Virus record (IMG/VR): IMGVR_UViG_3300007523_000109
Coordinates: 1 to 20,402 of that record
Direction: 5' to 3' (one strand)
Source of the DNA: a virus
Length of the DNA stretch: 20,402 nt
Part shown: piece by piece, positions 1 through 8,019 of the stretch
Position numbering within the stretch: position 1 is the stretch's first letter
Layout: each line of letters begins with the position of its first letter
Position numbers and translations under genes: made by a program
The notes under the pieces: generated by a model
Seen by the model: the letters and a program-made list of their open reading frames with translations, nothing else
What the model was told of the DNA's origin: nothing
The model's database searches: none

Positions 1-105
1 CGGGAGTGTCGCTGGATTCGTCAGCTTACTCAGTACGTCGCCAGCGCGTTTGTACGTCGTGACGTACGGCGAAGAGCTGTGAGCAATCGACAGATATGTG
101 CCCAT
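1..105 (-). CDS. Propeller-like phage protein, 5' end only
   Basis: An ATG at 103-105 overlaps the TGA of the upstream gene by one base (TGATG). The frame stays open for 35 codons to the window edge, so the rest of the gene lies outside. The visible residues begin MGTYLSIAHSSSPYVTTYKR and continue through G-D-V-L-S-K-L-T-N-P-A-T. A His-Ser-Ser-Ser-Pro-Tyr-Val-Thr-x-Tyr segment followed by a short phrase ending in Leu-x-x-Pro resembles the repeating blade of WD40-like beta-propeller proteins seen at the end of phage tail operons. The propeller assignment is inference from one blade-like repeat. The position after the minor tail genes fits a tail-tip or receptor-binding component. There is a purine-rich stretch but no sharp ribosome-binding site, so coupling to the preceding gene is likely. 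Confidence 0.7.
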   Translation of the reverse strand, partial: MGTYLSIAHSSSPYVTTYKRAGDVLSKLTNPATLP

Positions 106-317
106 CAGCTCGCCCCCAGCTTCAACACGACGGCCCAGCCGTCAGGCTTGCCGACCTTCGCCAACATCACTTTGTCGGTAACCGTCAACGTCAACGACGC
201 ATCCTTCAACGCGACCGGAGACGCCGAAGCATCCCCAGCGAATAACACTGTCAGCGGCGACGTAGCCGCCACCTCGCCCCAAGTAATCTCTTGGGTTCGC
301 CCACCAGTTACCAACAT
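105..317 (-). CDS. Small beta-rich tail-associated protein (70 aa)
   Basis: The ATG at 315-317 follows the stop of the minor tail gene by one base (TGAAATG), with a GGGGAG ribosome-binding site about 6 bases upstream. The 70-residue product is mostly alternating hydrophobic and polar residues. Phrases such as T-V-L-F-A-G-D, S-L-T-L-T-V-T-D-K-V-M-L-A-K-V-G and D-G-W-A-V-V-L suggest a small beta-barrel. Similar short proteins occur among the last tail genes of actinobacterial siphophages, but I do not know a defined function. There is no signal peptide or membrane segment. It ends with a one-base overlap into the propeller-like gene, placing it in the tail-tip module. Role in tail-tip assembly is inference. 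Confidence 0.75.
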   Translation of the reverse strand: MLVTGGRTQEITWGEVAATSPLTVLFAGDASASPVALKDASLTLTVTDKVMLAKVGKPDGWAVVLKLGAS

Positions 318-318
318 T

Positions 319-1443
319 TCACACTCCCCTTAAACTGAGTTGCATATCGCTGCCGTCGAGCGGCAGAGACCATGCTGTGACCAGGAACCGGCCATCGACC
401 GGAACAGAACTGTCAACAAAACTCACGACATCAAAATGCCCGTGAACCGGGTTCGGTGACACCGACAACTCGAACAGCCGGGCGACACGAGACTCCGCAT
501 CCATGACCCGCAACACCGCAGTCTCCAACGCATCCTGTGAGGCATACGTCCCGCGAATAATGCGGCGGATCGTTCGCCCGCCACGCCCGTCGATTGAAGT
601 CAAACCGTCCGACTGATTCGTTAGCGTGTAAAGCCCGGTACCGGCGACCGGTGCCGCCGCCGCCGTCGCATCATCATTGACACCGACGATCTCGTTAGCC
701 GCCTGATAATAGTCGGAGATGCTGGTGCGGGATTCGCTCACCGTCGTAGACGCCGAATCGGCGCTGTACGTCCAGACCGTCGGCAGATCGGTGGGCGACA
801 GATATGGGACCGACAGGTACCATCCGTCACGGTCAACACGCAGCGCCCGGTAGCCGATCGACTCCAACAGGTCGTTGACGATTTGCAGCGTCGTTGTCTC
901 GTCGGCCAACGGGAACACTCGGGCAGCAGCCGACGTTGTAGCCGCCGCCGTCTGGTCGATGCTGACCTTCGCCTCACCCGCCCCGGTAATCAACGCCTCG
1001 ACGGCTGCGATCACCGGACTACCCGACGCCAGAGAATAGGTGACGCCGTGCGGCGTGTTCAACACGTCGAGCTTGTCGAAACCTTCGACATGCCAGGTCG
1101 GCGGGATTTCACCGATACGGCGCTCCGGTGTAGACGGCAAGAACACGCCCAGGTTCAGCCGATACCACGTCGCATTGTCGGACGACACCAGCATGTACGG
1201 ACGGAGCCGCTGCGAACCCCAAGCCACCCCGCGGGCAAGGTTCAGCCGACACGACCCGTGCAGCGTCCGAAAGATGCCACGGTCGACACTGGAGCCCGCC
1301 GCCAGAAAGTCGGAGCCGAGATCCTCAATCAAAACGTCATCGGAATCGAGCAGGTCACAGCCAGCGTCATAGAAGACTTGGTGACCCTCGACGAGAGCGA
1401 CCTGCTGCGCCGGCGTCAGCGACGACCACAACAGGACGCTCAT
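319..1443 (-). CDS. Minor tail protein, hub/baseplate-like (374 aa)
   Basis: The ATG (1441-1443) overlaps the TGA of the preceding gene in an ATGA junction. The protein begins MSVLLWSSLTPAQQ and is rich in short beta strands, with a domain break near residue 150-170, where Ala/Thr-rich sequence separates an N-terminal part from a part containing L-L-E-S-I-G-Y and D-R-D-G-W-Y-L-S-V-P. This pattern (an R-x-D-x-x-G-x-W/Y-based middle domain reading a local property of a ring, then a C-terminal beta domain with V-S-V-D-G-R-F-L-V-T) is typical of hub-like minor tail proteins located after the tape measure and distal tail genes. It has no enzymatic motif I can see. Its neighbours (small distal-tail protein before, small beta-barrel after) support a tail-tip role. 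The precise family is not certain. Confidence 0.75.
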   Translation of the reverse strand: MSVLLWSSLTPAQQVALVEGHQVFYDAGCDLLDSDDVLIEDLGSDFLAAGSSVDRGIFRTLHGSCRLNLARGVAWGSQRLRPYMLVSSDNATWYRLNLGVFLPSTPERRIGEIPPTWHVEGFDKLDVLNTPHGVTYSLASGSPVIAAVEALITGAGEAKVSIDQTAAATTSAAARVFPLADETTTLQIVNDLLESIGYRALRVDRDGWYLSVPYLSPTDLPTVWTYSADSASTTVSESRTSISDYYQAANEIVGVNDDATAAAAPVAGTGLYTLTNQSDGLTSIDGRGGRTIRRIIRGTYASQDALETAVLRVMDAESRVARLFELSVSPNPVHGHFDVVSFVDSSVPVDGRFLVTAWSLPLDGSDMQLSLRGV

Positions 1444-1817
1444 ACTATTTCCGAGTAAGTAATGTTCTGCACGGTGAACGACACGTCTTTGATTCTGTCC
1501 GAGGATTCTGCCTCGGCCCCATAGACCGAGCTGATCACGCCGTACACCAAGCGTGAGCGCTGGTCCCTGAACAGGATTGGCACAGATACGAGGTCGAGCA
1601 GCGAGTCGAACGACTCTCTCGACATCTGGCGGTAGGAGAGGTTGTACGCCTTATCAGTCCCGGGCGTTGAGATGACACGACGAACACCCCCGGCGTATGT
1701 TCGAACTGATGTAGCGTCGGCGACGTTCTCCGTCTCGGCGTACTGTCCGATGACGAGGGTGTCCGACAGGTCACTGATCGGGGCGAGGACCGTGTCGGCC
1801 ATGGCCAGCTCGGTCAT
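1440..1817 (-). CDS. Distal-tail-like minor tail protein (125 aa)
   Basis: The start ATG (1815-1817) forms an ATGA overlap with the end of the tape measure gene, and the stop overlaps the next gene in the same way. The product (MTELAMADTVLAPISDLSDT...) is short and beta-rich. It contains R-x-Y-A-G-G-V-R-R-V, then L-S-Y-R-Q-M-S-R-E-S-F-D-S-L-L-D-L, then V-P-I-L-F-R-D-Q-R-S-R-L-V-Y-G and V-S-F-T-V-Q-N-I-T. The layout of a helix after 'R-E-x-F-D-x-L' followed by L-x-R-D-x-R-G/S-x-x-x-x-G is what is seen in small distal tail or tail-tip proteins whose barrel contacts the tube end. Position directly after the tape measure is the classic place for such a gene. An internal start (second Met, residue 6) is possible but the overlap favours the first. 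Confidence 0.7.
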   Translation of the reverse strand: MTELAMADTVLAPISDLSDTLVIGQYAETENVADATSVRTYAGGVRRVISTPGTDKAYNLSYRQMSRESFDSLLDLVSVPILFRDQRSRLVYGVISSVYGAEAESSDRIKDVSFTVQNITYSEIV

Positions 1818-4800
1818 GACGCACGCTCGTTCTGACGGATTCCTTTGAAGCCTTGGACCATGCCCCGCTCAACGGCGGCGGTGATGGCCGACATGTCAGC
1901 ATCAGGAAGCATCCTGCCGAGCTTAGGCGGTTCGCCGGTCTTGTTGCTCGTTATAGCTGGAATGTCCGACGGCCGCCCGGCCGCAGGTTTAGGCACTGAC
2001 TGCGGCGTCGGAGCTTTCGGTACGAACTGTGAGAAGAACCTCTCGACACGGGCGATGATCGACTCCATCATGGCGAGCTGCTGTGCGGGGTTAGACGACA
2101 ACGACGCTACGTCGGTTAAGTCTTTACCGAGGAGGAGGCCCTGACCACCGAGCTCGTTAAACCGATCCACAGTGGCCTGAGCTTTAGCGGCGTCATTGGC
2201 GATCTTCGTAGCGATATCAGCGTCTATGGATGCCTGCAACACTTTGGCATCATTGAGAGCCTTCTGAGCCGTAGCCAGCTCATAGTAGGCGTCACGTAGG
2301 CCCCTGACCTCAACGGCGGTCAGCCCGGCTGCAGTGGCGGCGGACTCCCACGCTGCTTGCTGCTCCTCCGTTCCGAGGGTGTTGGCTATCGTCTCCTCGG
2401 TGAGCCGCATATTCGCGTCGCGCAGCGCCTCGGCGGCGTCGGAGACTTTCTCTTGGGCGAGGGCGAGATCCTTCGCCGTGGATTCTCCGTCGAGCTGAAC
2501 TTCTGTCAAGTTCTCCTGGGCCTCGGCGAGGCTGCGCTCAGCGTCCGATACCGACTCTACGAGCCCCTCTACCTTGTCGGCCCTGTTGATGCCGTCGAAG
2601 ATGCCGCTCAGCGCATCATCAGCGGCCTTGACGAGCGCCTCAAACTCATCGAGTACGGCATCGGAGAGATCTTTGGCGGCCTTGACGGCTTCGGACTCGG
2701 CGTTCTCGATCGCCTGAACAAGGGCATCGCTGACCCTCGGGGCCTCCTCGGCGATGCCCTCCTCTACACCGATGATGATCGGGGCCCCGACCTCCTCGCG
2801 GAACACGAGACTGCTCTCTGCCCCGGCCTCTGCGGCATCGTCGACGGCGTCGGACATTGCGCTTGCCACGGCCGGGGCCCCTTCAGTGACGCCGACGGCG
2901 ACGCCCTCGATCATCGGCTTGCCGATCTCTCGCTTGGTCTTCTTGGACGGCGATGCGTTCTCGGCGGCGAGAACACCGGCGGCGATGGCGGCGTTGATTG
3001 CAGCGGTCATTGCGTTGGAGAGCTTGAACGAGTTGTCGGTGATGCCGTCCTCTGTGCCTGACATCATGTGCAGGCCGATATCTACGGACTCGTCGTAGGC
3101 GGCGGTCTTCGCTTCACGAATAGCCGTTAGACGCTTTTCCTCTGCCAGCTTCGCTGCGAACGCTGCGATCTCTGCTTCTTTGTCAAAGCCGACCGCCATG
3201 TTCTTCGCTGCCAGGGAACCAGACTCAACCCACTTATCGAAGGCCGTCTGTAGCTCGGCGGCGTTCTGGGGGTCGGCCAGGCCAGTGATCAGGTTCTGAC
3301 CCTCAACACCCATAGTGGCGAGGTGTGCAGCGAAGTCGGCGCTCGTAGCGTCGCCGATCGTATCTAGGTTCCCCTGCCACGCTGTGAGGCCCCAGATGGT
3401 GCTATCGAGTGACGCTATGTAGTCCTTGGCCGTCGAATCGGCGCTGACCTGGAACGTGTCGAACGACTCAGCACCCGCCTGAAACGAGTCGTTTATGCCG
3501 TCCCTCCATTCCTGAGCGGCGTTTACCGTCTCGTCGTACGCATCGTTGGCCGCACTGACCATCTCGTCGTACTTGTCGACGACATCCTGCAGGGGCCCCT
3601 GTATGCCCTCCAGCGCCTCCTTCTCGGCCTCCTTGGCCGCTTCGATGGCCTCGGACGACTCGGCGACAAGGCCGCCAGACTTGGCGAGCTCCTCGTTCGC
3701 CGTCGACAGCGACTGGACTGCAGTCTTGGAGTTAATGATGCCCTGCGCTAGTGCCGCCTCAACGACGATCAGCATCTCAGCGATCTCGACGTTGTTCGCC
3801 ATCTCCACGCTGACACCGGCAACGTCCTCGGCGTGGCTGACCGCCGCCGCCCCGCCTTCTCGCCTGGCCGCTGTATCGATGAGGGATGCTCGGGCAGCGT
3901 CGACGGCCGCCACGTTGTAGAGGTCGAAGATGTTATTCGTGGCATTCAGCGAATCGATCAAGTCGCCGTTGGTGTTGATGAATACTTGCGCCGCACTCAT
4001 CAATGCGTTCGAGCCGGAGAATGCGCGCCCGCTGGCGAGGCTGTTAGCGATCAGCGCATCGGACATCTCTTCTGACGCACCGGCCGCCATGAGTTGCTTG
4101 CGGGTGTAGCCGTCGAGGGCCTCCTGACCCCCGACGAACACGGGGGTCATCCGCTCCATGTTTGTGTGGAGGAAGAGGAGCCCCTCGCTCATCTCGTCGG
4201 TCCACTTGTCGGACTCAATCACCGACTCGATCATCAGATCGATGCCGGTAACGGCGGCCACCGCCCCGCCCTCTATCAGACCGAGGAGATCTGCCTGCTC
4301 TTTCAGCTCGGTGATGTTGGCCTGAATGGCCGTCGTTAGGCTCTCGACCTTGTCCTGAGCGTCCTTCTGCTTCTTGCTGTGATTGAACCACGCAGCGGAG
4401 GCGATGGCCGTGGCCGCCGCAACGGCCACCGTTGCGGCCAGCAGAAGTGGGTGCGCCCTCGAGAAGGTCACCATGGCGGCTTGCGCCAACTTGAGGTTCG
4501 TCCGCATCTTGATGAGCGACCCGATTATGAACGACGCAGCGCCGCCGACCGCCAGGATCCCGACCGTGGCACCCGCCGCTCCGCCGATGAGCTTCTGGAA
4601 CTCGGGGCTCATGTTGCTGAAGGCGTTGGTGGCGTCGCCCGCTGTTGTCACCAGGAACTTCATCGCCGGGAGAAGTCCCGCACCGACGTTGTCCTTCAGG
4701 TTCTTCATGTCCGCAGCGAGTATCCGCTGACTGTTGGCGAGATCGTCGGAGGTGTCGGCGAAGTCACCGGCCATGCTCTCTGTGGCCGCCATGATGACGC

Positions 4801-5434
4801 CGTACCGGGCCTGCACCTTGATGGACTCGGTCAGCTCACTCTTTGAAGCGGCCAGACCGTTCGCCAGTGCGTACTGCTCGACAGTGACGGCCGAGACGTC
4901 GATGCCGAACCGGCGCATGGCCTCGGCCTCACCGGCGAGTGAGGTCTGGAACAGACCCACGGCCCGACTGACGTCCATGTTCAGGACCGAGGCGAAGTCG
5001 GCGGCGCGGGTCGTCATCTCCTGGACGGTGGCGACAACGTCTCCACCCTCGCCCGCCACGGTGCTTGCGAAGCTGGCGAACCCGGTAGCGAGCTGAGCGA
5101 ACTCGGTGCGGCTCAGACCGATCGACTTAGCGGCGTTCTCGCCCAGAGCGAGTACACCCTCGGCGGCGTCGCCGAACGTCTTCTCGACAGCGTTGATCGA
5201 CTCGTTCAAGTCGCTGGCACCGGCACCGATCGACCAGAGCGCCTTACCAGCGACACCAGCGGTGGCCATAGCGCCAGCGCCGAACTTCATCATGTTGCCG
5301 CCGAGACGATCGAGCTTGCCACTGCTCCCGTCGATAGCGTCCCCAGCCTGCTTGCCGAACTGGTCGACGGCCTTGATGGCCTGAGCGGCGTCGAGCCTCA
5401 GCAGATACTGAAGGCGTTCACTAATCGTTGCCAC
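1814..5434 (-). CDS. Tail tape measure protein (1206 aa)
   Basis: This is the longest gene of the window. The GTG start (5432-5434) is chosen because GAGGAG lies 7 bases upstream and residues 2 onward (A-T-I-S-E-R-L-Q-Y-L-L-R-L-D) are typical of tape measure N-termini. The N-terminal third has the tape measure core with V-E-K-T-F-G-D and A-Q-L-A-T-G-F-A-S. Two hydrophobic segments lie near residues 287-308 and 328-349. The rest is long Ala/Glu/Lys-rich helix, including coiled-coil-like stretches and the repeated phrase I-G-V-x-x-G-I/V-x-E-x-A-P. The family sets tail length and is ejected with DNA. At about 0.15 nm per residue, the protein predicts a tail near 180 nm. It directly follows the tail chaperone gene and overlaps the next gene by four bases. 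Confidence 0.95.
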   Translation of the reverse strand: MATISERLQYLLRLDAAQAIKAVDQFGKQAGDAIDGSSGKLDRLGGNMMKFGAGAMATAGVAGKALWSIGAGASDLNESINAVEKTFGDAAEGVLALGENAAKSIGLSRTEFAQLATGFASFASTVAGEGGDVVATVQEMTTRAADFASVLNMDVSRAVGLFQTSLAGEAEAMRRFGIDVSAVTVEQYALANGLAASKSELTESIKVQARYGVIMAATESMAGDFADTSDDLANSQRILAADMKNLKDNVGAGLLPAMKFLVTTAGDATNAFSNMSPEFQKLIGGAAGATVGILAVGGAASFIIGSLIKMRTNLKLAQAAMVTFSRAHPLLLAATVAVAAATAIASAAWFNHSKKQKDAQDKVESLTTAIQANITELKEQADLLGLIEGGAVAAVTGIDLMIESVIESDKWTDEMSEGLLFLHTNMERMTPVFVGGQEALDGYTRKQLMAAGASEEMSDALIANSLASGRAFSGSNALMSAAQVFINTNGDLIDSLNATNNIFDLYNVAAVDAARASLIDTAARREGGAAAVSHAEDVAGVSVEMANNVEIAEMLIVVEAALAQGIINSKTAVQSLSTANEELAKSGGLVAESSEAIEAAKEAEKEALEGIQGPLQDVVDKYDEMVSAANDAYDETVNAAQEWRDGINDSFQAGAESFDTFQVSADSTAKDYIASLDSTIWGLTAWQGNLDTIGDATSADFAAHLATMGVEGQNLITGLADPQNAAELQTAFDKWVESGSLAAKNMAVGFDKEAEIAAFAAKLAEEKRLTAIREAKTAAYDESVDIGLHMMSGTEDGITDNSFKLSNAMTAAINAAIAAGVLAAENASPSKKTKREIGKPMIEGVAVGVTEGAPAVASAMSDAVDDAAEAGAESSLVFREEVGAPIIIGVEEGIAEEAPRVSDALVQAIENAESEAVKAAKDLSDAVLDEFEALVKAADDALSGIFDGINRADKVEGLVESVSDAERSLAEAQENLTEVQLDGESTAKDLALAQEKVSDAAEALRDANMRLTEETIANTLGTEEQQAAWESAATAAGLTAVEVRGLRDAYYELATAQKALNDAKVLQASIDADIATKIANDAAKAQATVDRFNELGGQGLLLGKDLTDVASLSSNPAQQLAMMESIIARVERFFSQFVPKAPTPQSVPKPAAGRPSDIPAITSNKTGEPPKLGRMLPDADMSAITAAVERGMVQGFKGIRQNERAS

Positions 5435-5502
5435 GGGCAGGCTCCTCTACGGTCGGCCAGGTCATTGCAAATGCAACAGCCTCTTGGGGGAGGTTACTCC
5501 CC
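5421..5502 (-). other. Possible +1 programmed frameshift and extension of the tail chaperone
   Basis: Just before the chaperone stop the codons are TTC GGG GAG TAA, so a GGGG run (5499-5502) lets a Gly-tRNA move one base forward and still pair with GGG. The +1 frame then reads 25 further codons (S-N-L-P-Q-E-A-V-A-F-A-M-T-W-P-T-V-E-E-P-A-R-G-N-D) before TAG at 5421-5423, ending 14 bases inside the tape measure gene. A full +1 product would be 147 residues. Tail assembly chaperones of siphophages commonly have such a frameshifted long form. The -1 frame instead ends after about 13 codons. The event is inference from sequence only. Confidence 0.4.
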
Positions 5503-5865
5503 GAAGCTGAGCGCTGGCAGGATTACATCAGCCATTGATGCGCTGCGAACCTCGTTGACGGCCTGGGCGATGCACGTTGCTACCGCCCGAGTCACTTCGT
5601 CGACGTCCTCACCGGTGCCCGTGTCGGCCGCCTCGGCGAGGTCGGCGGACAGGAACATCTGGATCAGCAGCATGAGTACCATGCCGTGAACATCGGACAC
5701 GGCCCCCGACTCGTCGTAAACGAGCGGATCAAGGTCGATCATCGAGATGTCGTCGCGACCAGTGAGCATCACAAGGATGGCGAAGTGGCCGCCCGTGATG
5801 TCGGCCTCGCTGTAGGTCTTGCCCTTCCAAGTAATGGTCCAGGTCTTATTGTCTGTGTGTGTCAT
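5494..5865 (-). CDS. Tail assembly chaperone (gpG-like, 123 aa)
   Basis: The ATG (5863-5865) overlaps the preceding stop in an ATGA junction. The protein starts MTHTDNKTWTITWKGKTYSE, which gives a short beta hairpin. A helical middle follows (H-F-A-I-L-V-M-L-T-G, V-H-G-M-V-L-M-L-L-I-Q-M-F-L), then an acidic segment and a helical end with V-T-R-A-V-A-T-C-I-A-Q-A-V-N-E-V. Size, fold pattern and position immediately before the tape measure match the first chaperone of lambda gpG/gpGT type, which binds the tape measure and recruits tube subunits. No separate second chaperone gene fits in the 59-base gap to the tape measure start. The only candidate for a long form is the short +1 extension described separately. 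Confidence 0.75.
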   Translation of the reverse strand: MTHTDNKTWTITWKGKTYSEADITGGHFAILVMLTGRDDISMIDLDPLVYDESGAVSDVHGMVLMLLIQMFLSADLAEAADTGTGEDVDEVTRAVATCIAQAVNEVRSASMADVILPALSFGE

Positions 5866-6440
5866 GACTTACCAACATACTGCATTCGAACGCCCGCCCC
5901 GCTCTTGATGACTGCGAAGATGTTGCCTCTAACTATTCGCAGCACAGCGCCCTCGGCCGCCTTCTGTCCGAGTGCGAACGGGTACTCGCCCTTGGTGCCG
6001 GGGTGCATGGCCGAGCGCCGATACCCGCGGGCGGGCGGCATGATCAGGTTCGACTTGCCGGTCTTCGTGTTGACAACGACGGGCCCGACTAGCTTGCGTT
6101 CGGTCTTTCGGCGACTGACGCCCCGGCTGCCCTTGGGGTAGATCCCGTGCGGCTTGGTCGGTCGTTCGATGAGATGCGCCGGGCCGCGAATAGCTACGGT
6201 CGCCGAGGCTACTTCGCCCCTCGTATCGACCTTGTAGTAGATGGATAGGCGAGCGCCCTTCCTACCGACGTTAGACATGCGGAGATCAGGACCGATGGCC
6301 TTGGCCAATTGCTTCGTGTGTATCTTCTTGGCCTCAGCGGCGGCCTTGTGCATGGTCTCCGTTGATCCGGCCTTAATAGCCCCGCCCAGACGACCCATGA
6401 GATCGGGAATGGAGGGCCCGCTGAGCGAGGCTTTAGGCAC
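5862..6440 (-). CDS. HK97 gp10-like tail-completion/neck protein (192 aa)
   Basis: The GTG start (6438-6440) lies 8 bases after the stop of the second tube gene and has no clear ribosome-binding site, so re-initiation is plausible. An ATG at residue 15 is an alternative. The protein is very basic, with N-terminal helix (L-M-G-R-L-G-G-A-I-K-A-G, then H-K-A-A-A-E-A-K-K-I-H-T-K-Q-L) and a later beta region. The phrase R-R-S-A-M-H-P-G-T-K-G-E-Y-P-F, followed by a C-terminal helix, resembles the H-P-G-T-x-x-x-P-F signature of HK97 gp10-like head-tail or tail-completion proteins. In most siphophages that gene precedes the tube gene, whereas here it follows both tube genes. Function as a neck or tail-completion factor is therefore a moderate-confidence inference. 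Confidence 0.55.
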   Translation of the reverse strand: MPKASLSGPSIPDLMGRLGGAIKAGSTETMHKAAAEAKKIHTKQLAKAIGPDLRMSNVGRKGARLSIYYKVDTRGEVASATVAIRGPAHLIERPTKPHGIYPKGSRGVSRRKTERKLVGPVVVNTKTGKSNLIMPPARGYRRSAMHPGTKGEYPFALGQKAAEGAVLRIVRGNIFAVIKSGAGVRMQYVGKS

Positions 6441-6448
6441 GATCTACA

Positions 6449-6871
6449 TCAGAACGATGCGTTGGTTACAGCACCAGTGATCTGAAGTGAAGCGCTGTAC
6501 TCGGAGCGCCCACTGACGCCGGTGCTCAGGTCGAATGACGTGAGCAACGCTTCGCCGGTCACCTTGGCCTGACCGACGACGGATCCGCCGGGGCCCCACT
6601 GGAACGAGAACCCGGCCGTGCCAGCAGCTTGGGCGGCTTTCAGGTTGGTCAGGTGGGTAGCGAGAGTCGGGTCGTACGGACCGCTGATCGAGATCGATCC
6701 GTCCTGCATGCCAGCGATGAACGCCTTGCTGACCGTTCCGAGCACCGAAACGTCGATAGTCTCGGTCGGCTGCGAGACGCTAACCGTGTCGATGTAGGGC
6801 TGAAGGTTGGTGAGCGATCCAGCGGCATTGTCCAGCCGGAAGTCGCCCTTGTAGCCGGGACTGAATGCCAT
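6449..6871 (-). CDS. Tail tube protein 2, short paralogue (140 aa)
   Basis: The ATG (6869-6871) has an AAGGAG ribosome-binding site about 7 bases upstream. The protein begins MAFSPGYKGDFRLDN. It shares with the preceding tube gene the opening P-G-Y-K, a central E-T-I-D-V-S-V-L block, K-A-F-I-A-G followed by S-I-S-I-S-G-P-Y-D, and a C-terminal S-F-D-L-S-T-G...E-Y-S-A-S-L-Q-I-T-G. These are characteristic of siphophage tube subunits, which form hexameric rings stacked along the tail. The protein is only the core domain, without the extra C-terminal domain of its neighbour. Its own strong ribosome-binding site suggests high expression, so it may be the main tube subunit. Whether both copies enter the tube is not visible from sequence. 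Confidence 0.8.
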   Translation of the reverse strand: MAFSPGYKGDFRLDNAAGSLTNLQPYIDTVSVSQPTETIDVSVLGTVSKAFIAGMQDGSISISGPYDPTLATHLTNLKAAQAAGTAGFSFQWGPGGSVVGQAKVTGEALLTSFDLSTGVSGRSEYSASLQITGAVTNASF

Positions 6872-6904
6872 GTTGTTTCTCCTTGTTGATTTCTGATGTA
6901 GAGG

Positions 6905-7615
6905 TTAGAGCTTTGCGACCGAAACGCCGCGGACAGTGCTGCCCGTGCCGACGATCGTGTCGGTGACACGTACGTACCGCTTGGTGCTACCACTGAACTC
7001 GATGCGCTGCGACGTCACGCCGGTGGCGGCCGTGAACGACGCCAAAGTGGTCCAGGCCGTTGACCCGTCAGCAGAGTGCTCGACGAGAACTGTGTCGGAC
7101 GTGATACCGGTGAGCGAGGTGACGTGTAGGTGCACCAGTGCGCCGACAGTACCGGCCGCTCCGAGGTCTACGTTGGCCGACGTCGTGGTAGTGGTCAGCG
7201 TGTCGTGCCCGGCGCTGAAGCCGAACCCCACACGTCCCGTGCTCTCAGAACTGATCGAGTAGTCGGCGGTCCCGCCCTGCTGTGCCGTCGTATCGAACGA
7301 GGACTGCACGCCCTCGATGAGCCACGCACCGCTGCCGATGTCTGACCCCTCGATCATGAACGTGATCGGGGCCGAGTCTGAACGCCAAGATGCGTACACG
7401 TCGAACGGCTCGTTGGTAGAAGACAGCACATCAAGGGGCCCCGATGCGCTGAACGCCCCCGACTCGGGCCCGATGAGGAACGTCTTGTGAGTGTCGGACA
7501 GCACGGTGACGTCGATCAGCTCGGTTGCCGAGTTGAGTGACGCCGTGCGTACCTGGGCAGAAAGGTTCAGCGAACCTGCCAGGATTCTGGACTTGTAACC
7601 GGGCGTTGTTGCCAT
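6905..7615 (-). CDS. Tail tube protein 1 with C-terminal Ig-like domain (236 aa)
   Basis: The start ATG (7613-7615) shares one base with the stop of the previous gene (TAATG). Residues 1 to about 145 are a tube core (MATTPGYKSRILAG..., E-L-I-D-V-T-V-L, K-T-F-L-I-G, S-A-S-G-P-L-D, Y-S-I-S-S-E-S-T-G) clearly related to the next gene's product. Residues about 150-236 form an added beta domain, with V-E-H-S-A-D-G-S-T-A-W-T-T-L followed by Q-R-I-E-F-S-G-S-T-K-R-Y-V-R-V. That pattern is common in Ig-like or carbohydrate-binding-like decorations of tail tubes and is usually displayed on the virion surface. The gene may supply decorated subunits of a mixed tube, or the main tube protein with the short copy as an accessory. 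I cannot decide between these. Confidence 0.8.
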   Translation of the reverse strand: MATTPGYKSRILAGSLNLSAQVRTASLNSATELIDVTVLSDTHKTFLIGPESGAFSASGPLDVLSSTNEPFDVYASWRSDSAPITFMIEGSDIGSGAWLIEGVQSSFDTTAQQGGTADYSISSESTGRVGFGFSAGHDTLTTTTTSANVDLGAAGTVGALVHLHVTSLTGITSDTVLVEHSADGSTAWTTLASFTAATGVTSQRIEFSGSTKRYVRVTDTIVGTGSTVRGVSVAKL

Positions 7616-8019
7616 TAGAACACGACCTCCACGTCGACCTCAAACATCATGAGTGTTTCCTCTGCGATGACGACCTCGGTCGGTTCCCCGACGAGGATGA
7701 CCTGAGCGTAGTCCACGTTAGCTGCCCAGAGTGCGCCATCCTCGATAGCCGCCACAAGTGAACCGGAACCGGACGGCTCTCGGAGCACGTCACAGCGGGC
7801 CTGAGCAGACCTCTCCGAGGCGACACCGACAAACACAGAGACGCTGAACTGGTACTCCGCCCTGGACTTTCCGAGGACCATGCGAGGGTCGTACGCCCCC
7901 AGACGGACGTGGGCGCACGGGTGGGCGATCGTACTCGACAGGTACGGGATCGCTCGGAGCCCGGCCCCCGTGGTGATGGCCCCGGCGAGCGAGTCTCGTG
8001 CCTCGGCAATGGTTGTCAT
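7615..8019 (-). CDS. Tail terminator-like connector protein (134 aa)
   Basis: ATG at 8017-8019 overlaps the stop of the adaptor gene (ATGA). The protein begins MTTIAEARDSLAGAITTGAG, a helix, then an alpha/beta core with E-Y-Q-F-S-V-S-V-F-V-G, a helix containing S-A-Q-A-R-C-D-V-L, and a strand pair ending M-M-F-E-V-D-V-E-V-V-F. Helix-strand-helix-strand order, size near 130 residues and location just before the tube genes match tail terminators, which cap the tube and join it to the head. A head-tail stopper is the main alternative. Only this gene and the adaptor lie between the accessory cassette and tube genes, so one of the usual three to four connector proteins is missing here or is encoded elsewhere, perhaps by the gp10-like gene. 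Confidence 0.65.
   Translation of the reverse strand: MTTIAEARDSLAGAITTGAGLRAIPYLSSTIAHPCAHVRLGAYDPRMVLGKSRAEYQFSVSVFVGVASERSAQARCDVLREPSGSGSLVAAIEDGALWAANVDYAQVILVGEPTEVVIAEETLMMFEVDVEVVF

Noticed and set aside
883-1458. A 191-residue plus-strand frame opposite the minor tail gene
   Set aside because: Its product is Arg-rich and unstructured, there is no ribosome-binding site, and the minus frame is a clear tail protein coupled to its neighbours.
2357-3061. A 234-residue plus-strand frame opposite the tape measure gene
   Set aside because: It is an antisense shadow of a Glu/Ala-rich helical region, which commonly leaves Leu/Gly/Arg-rich open frames.
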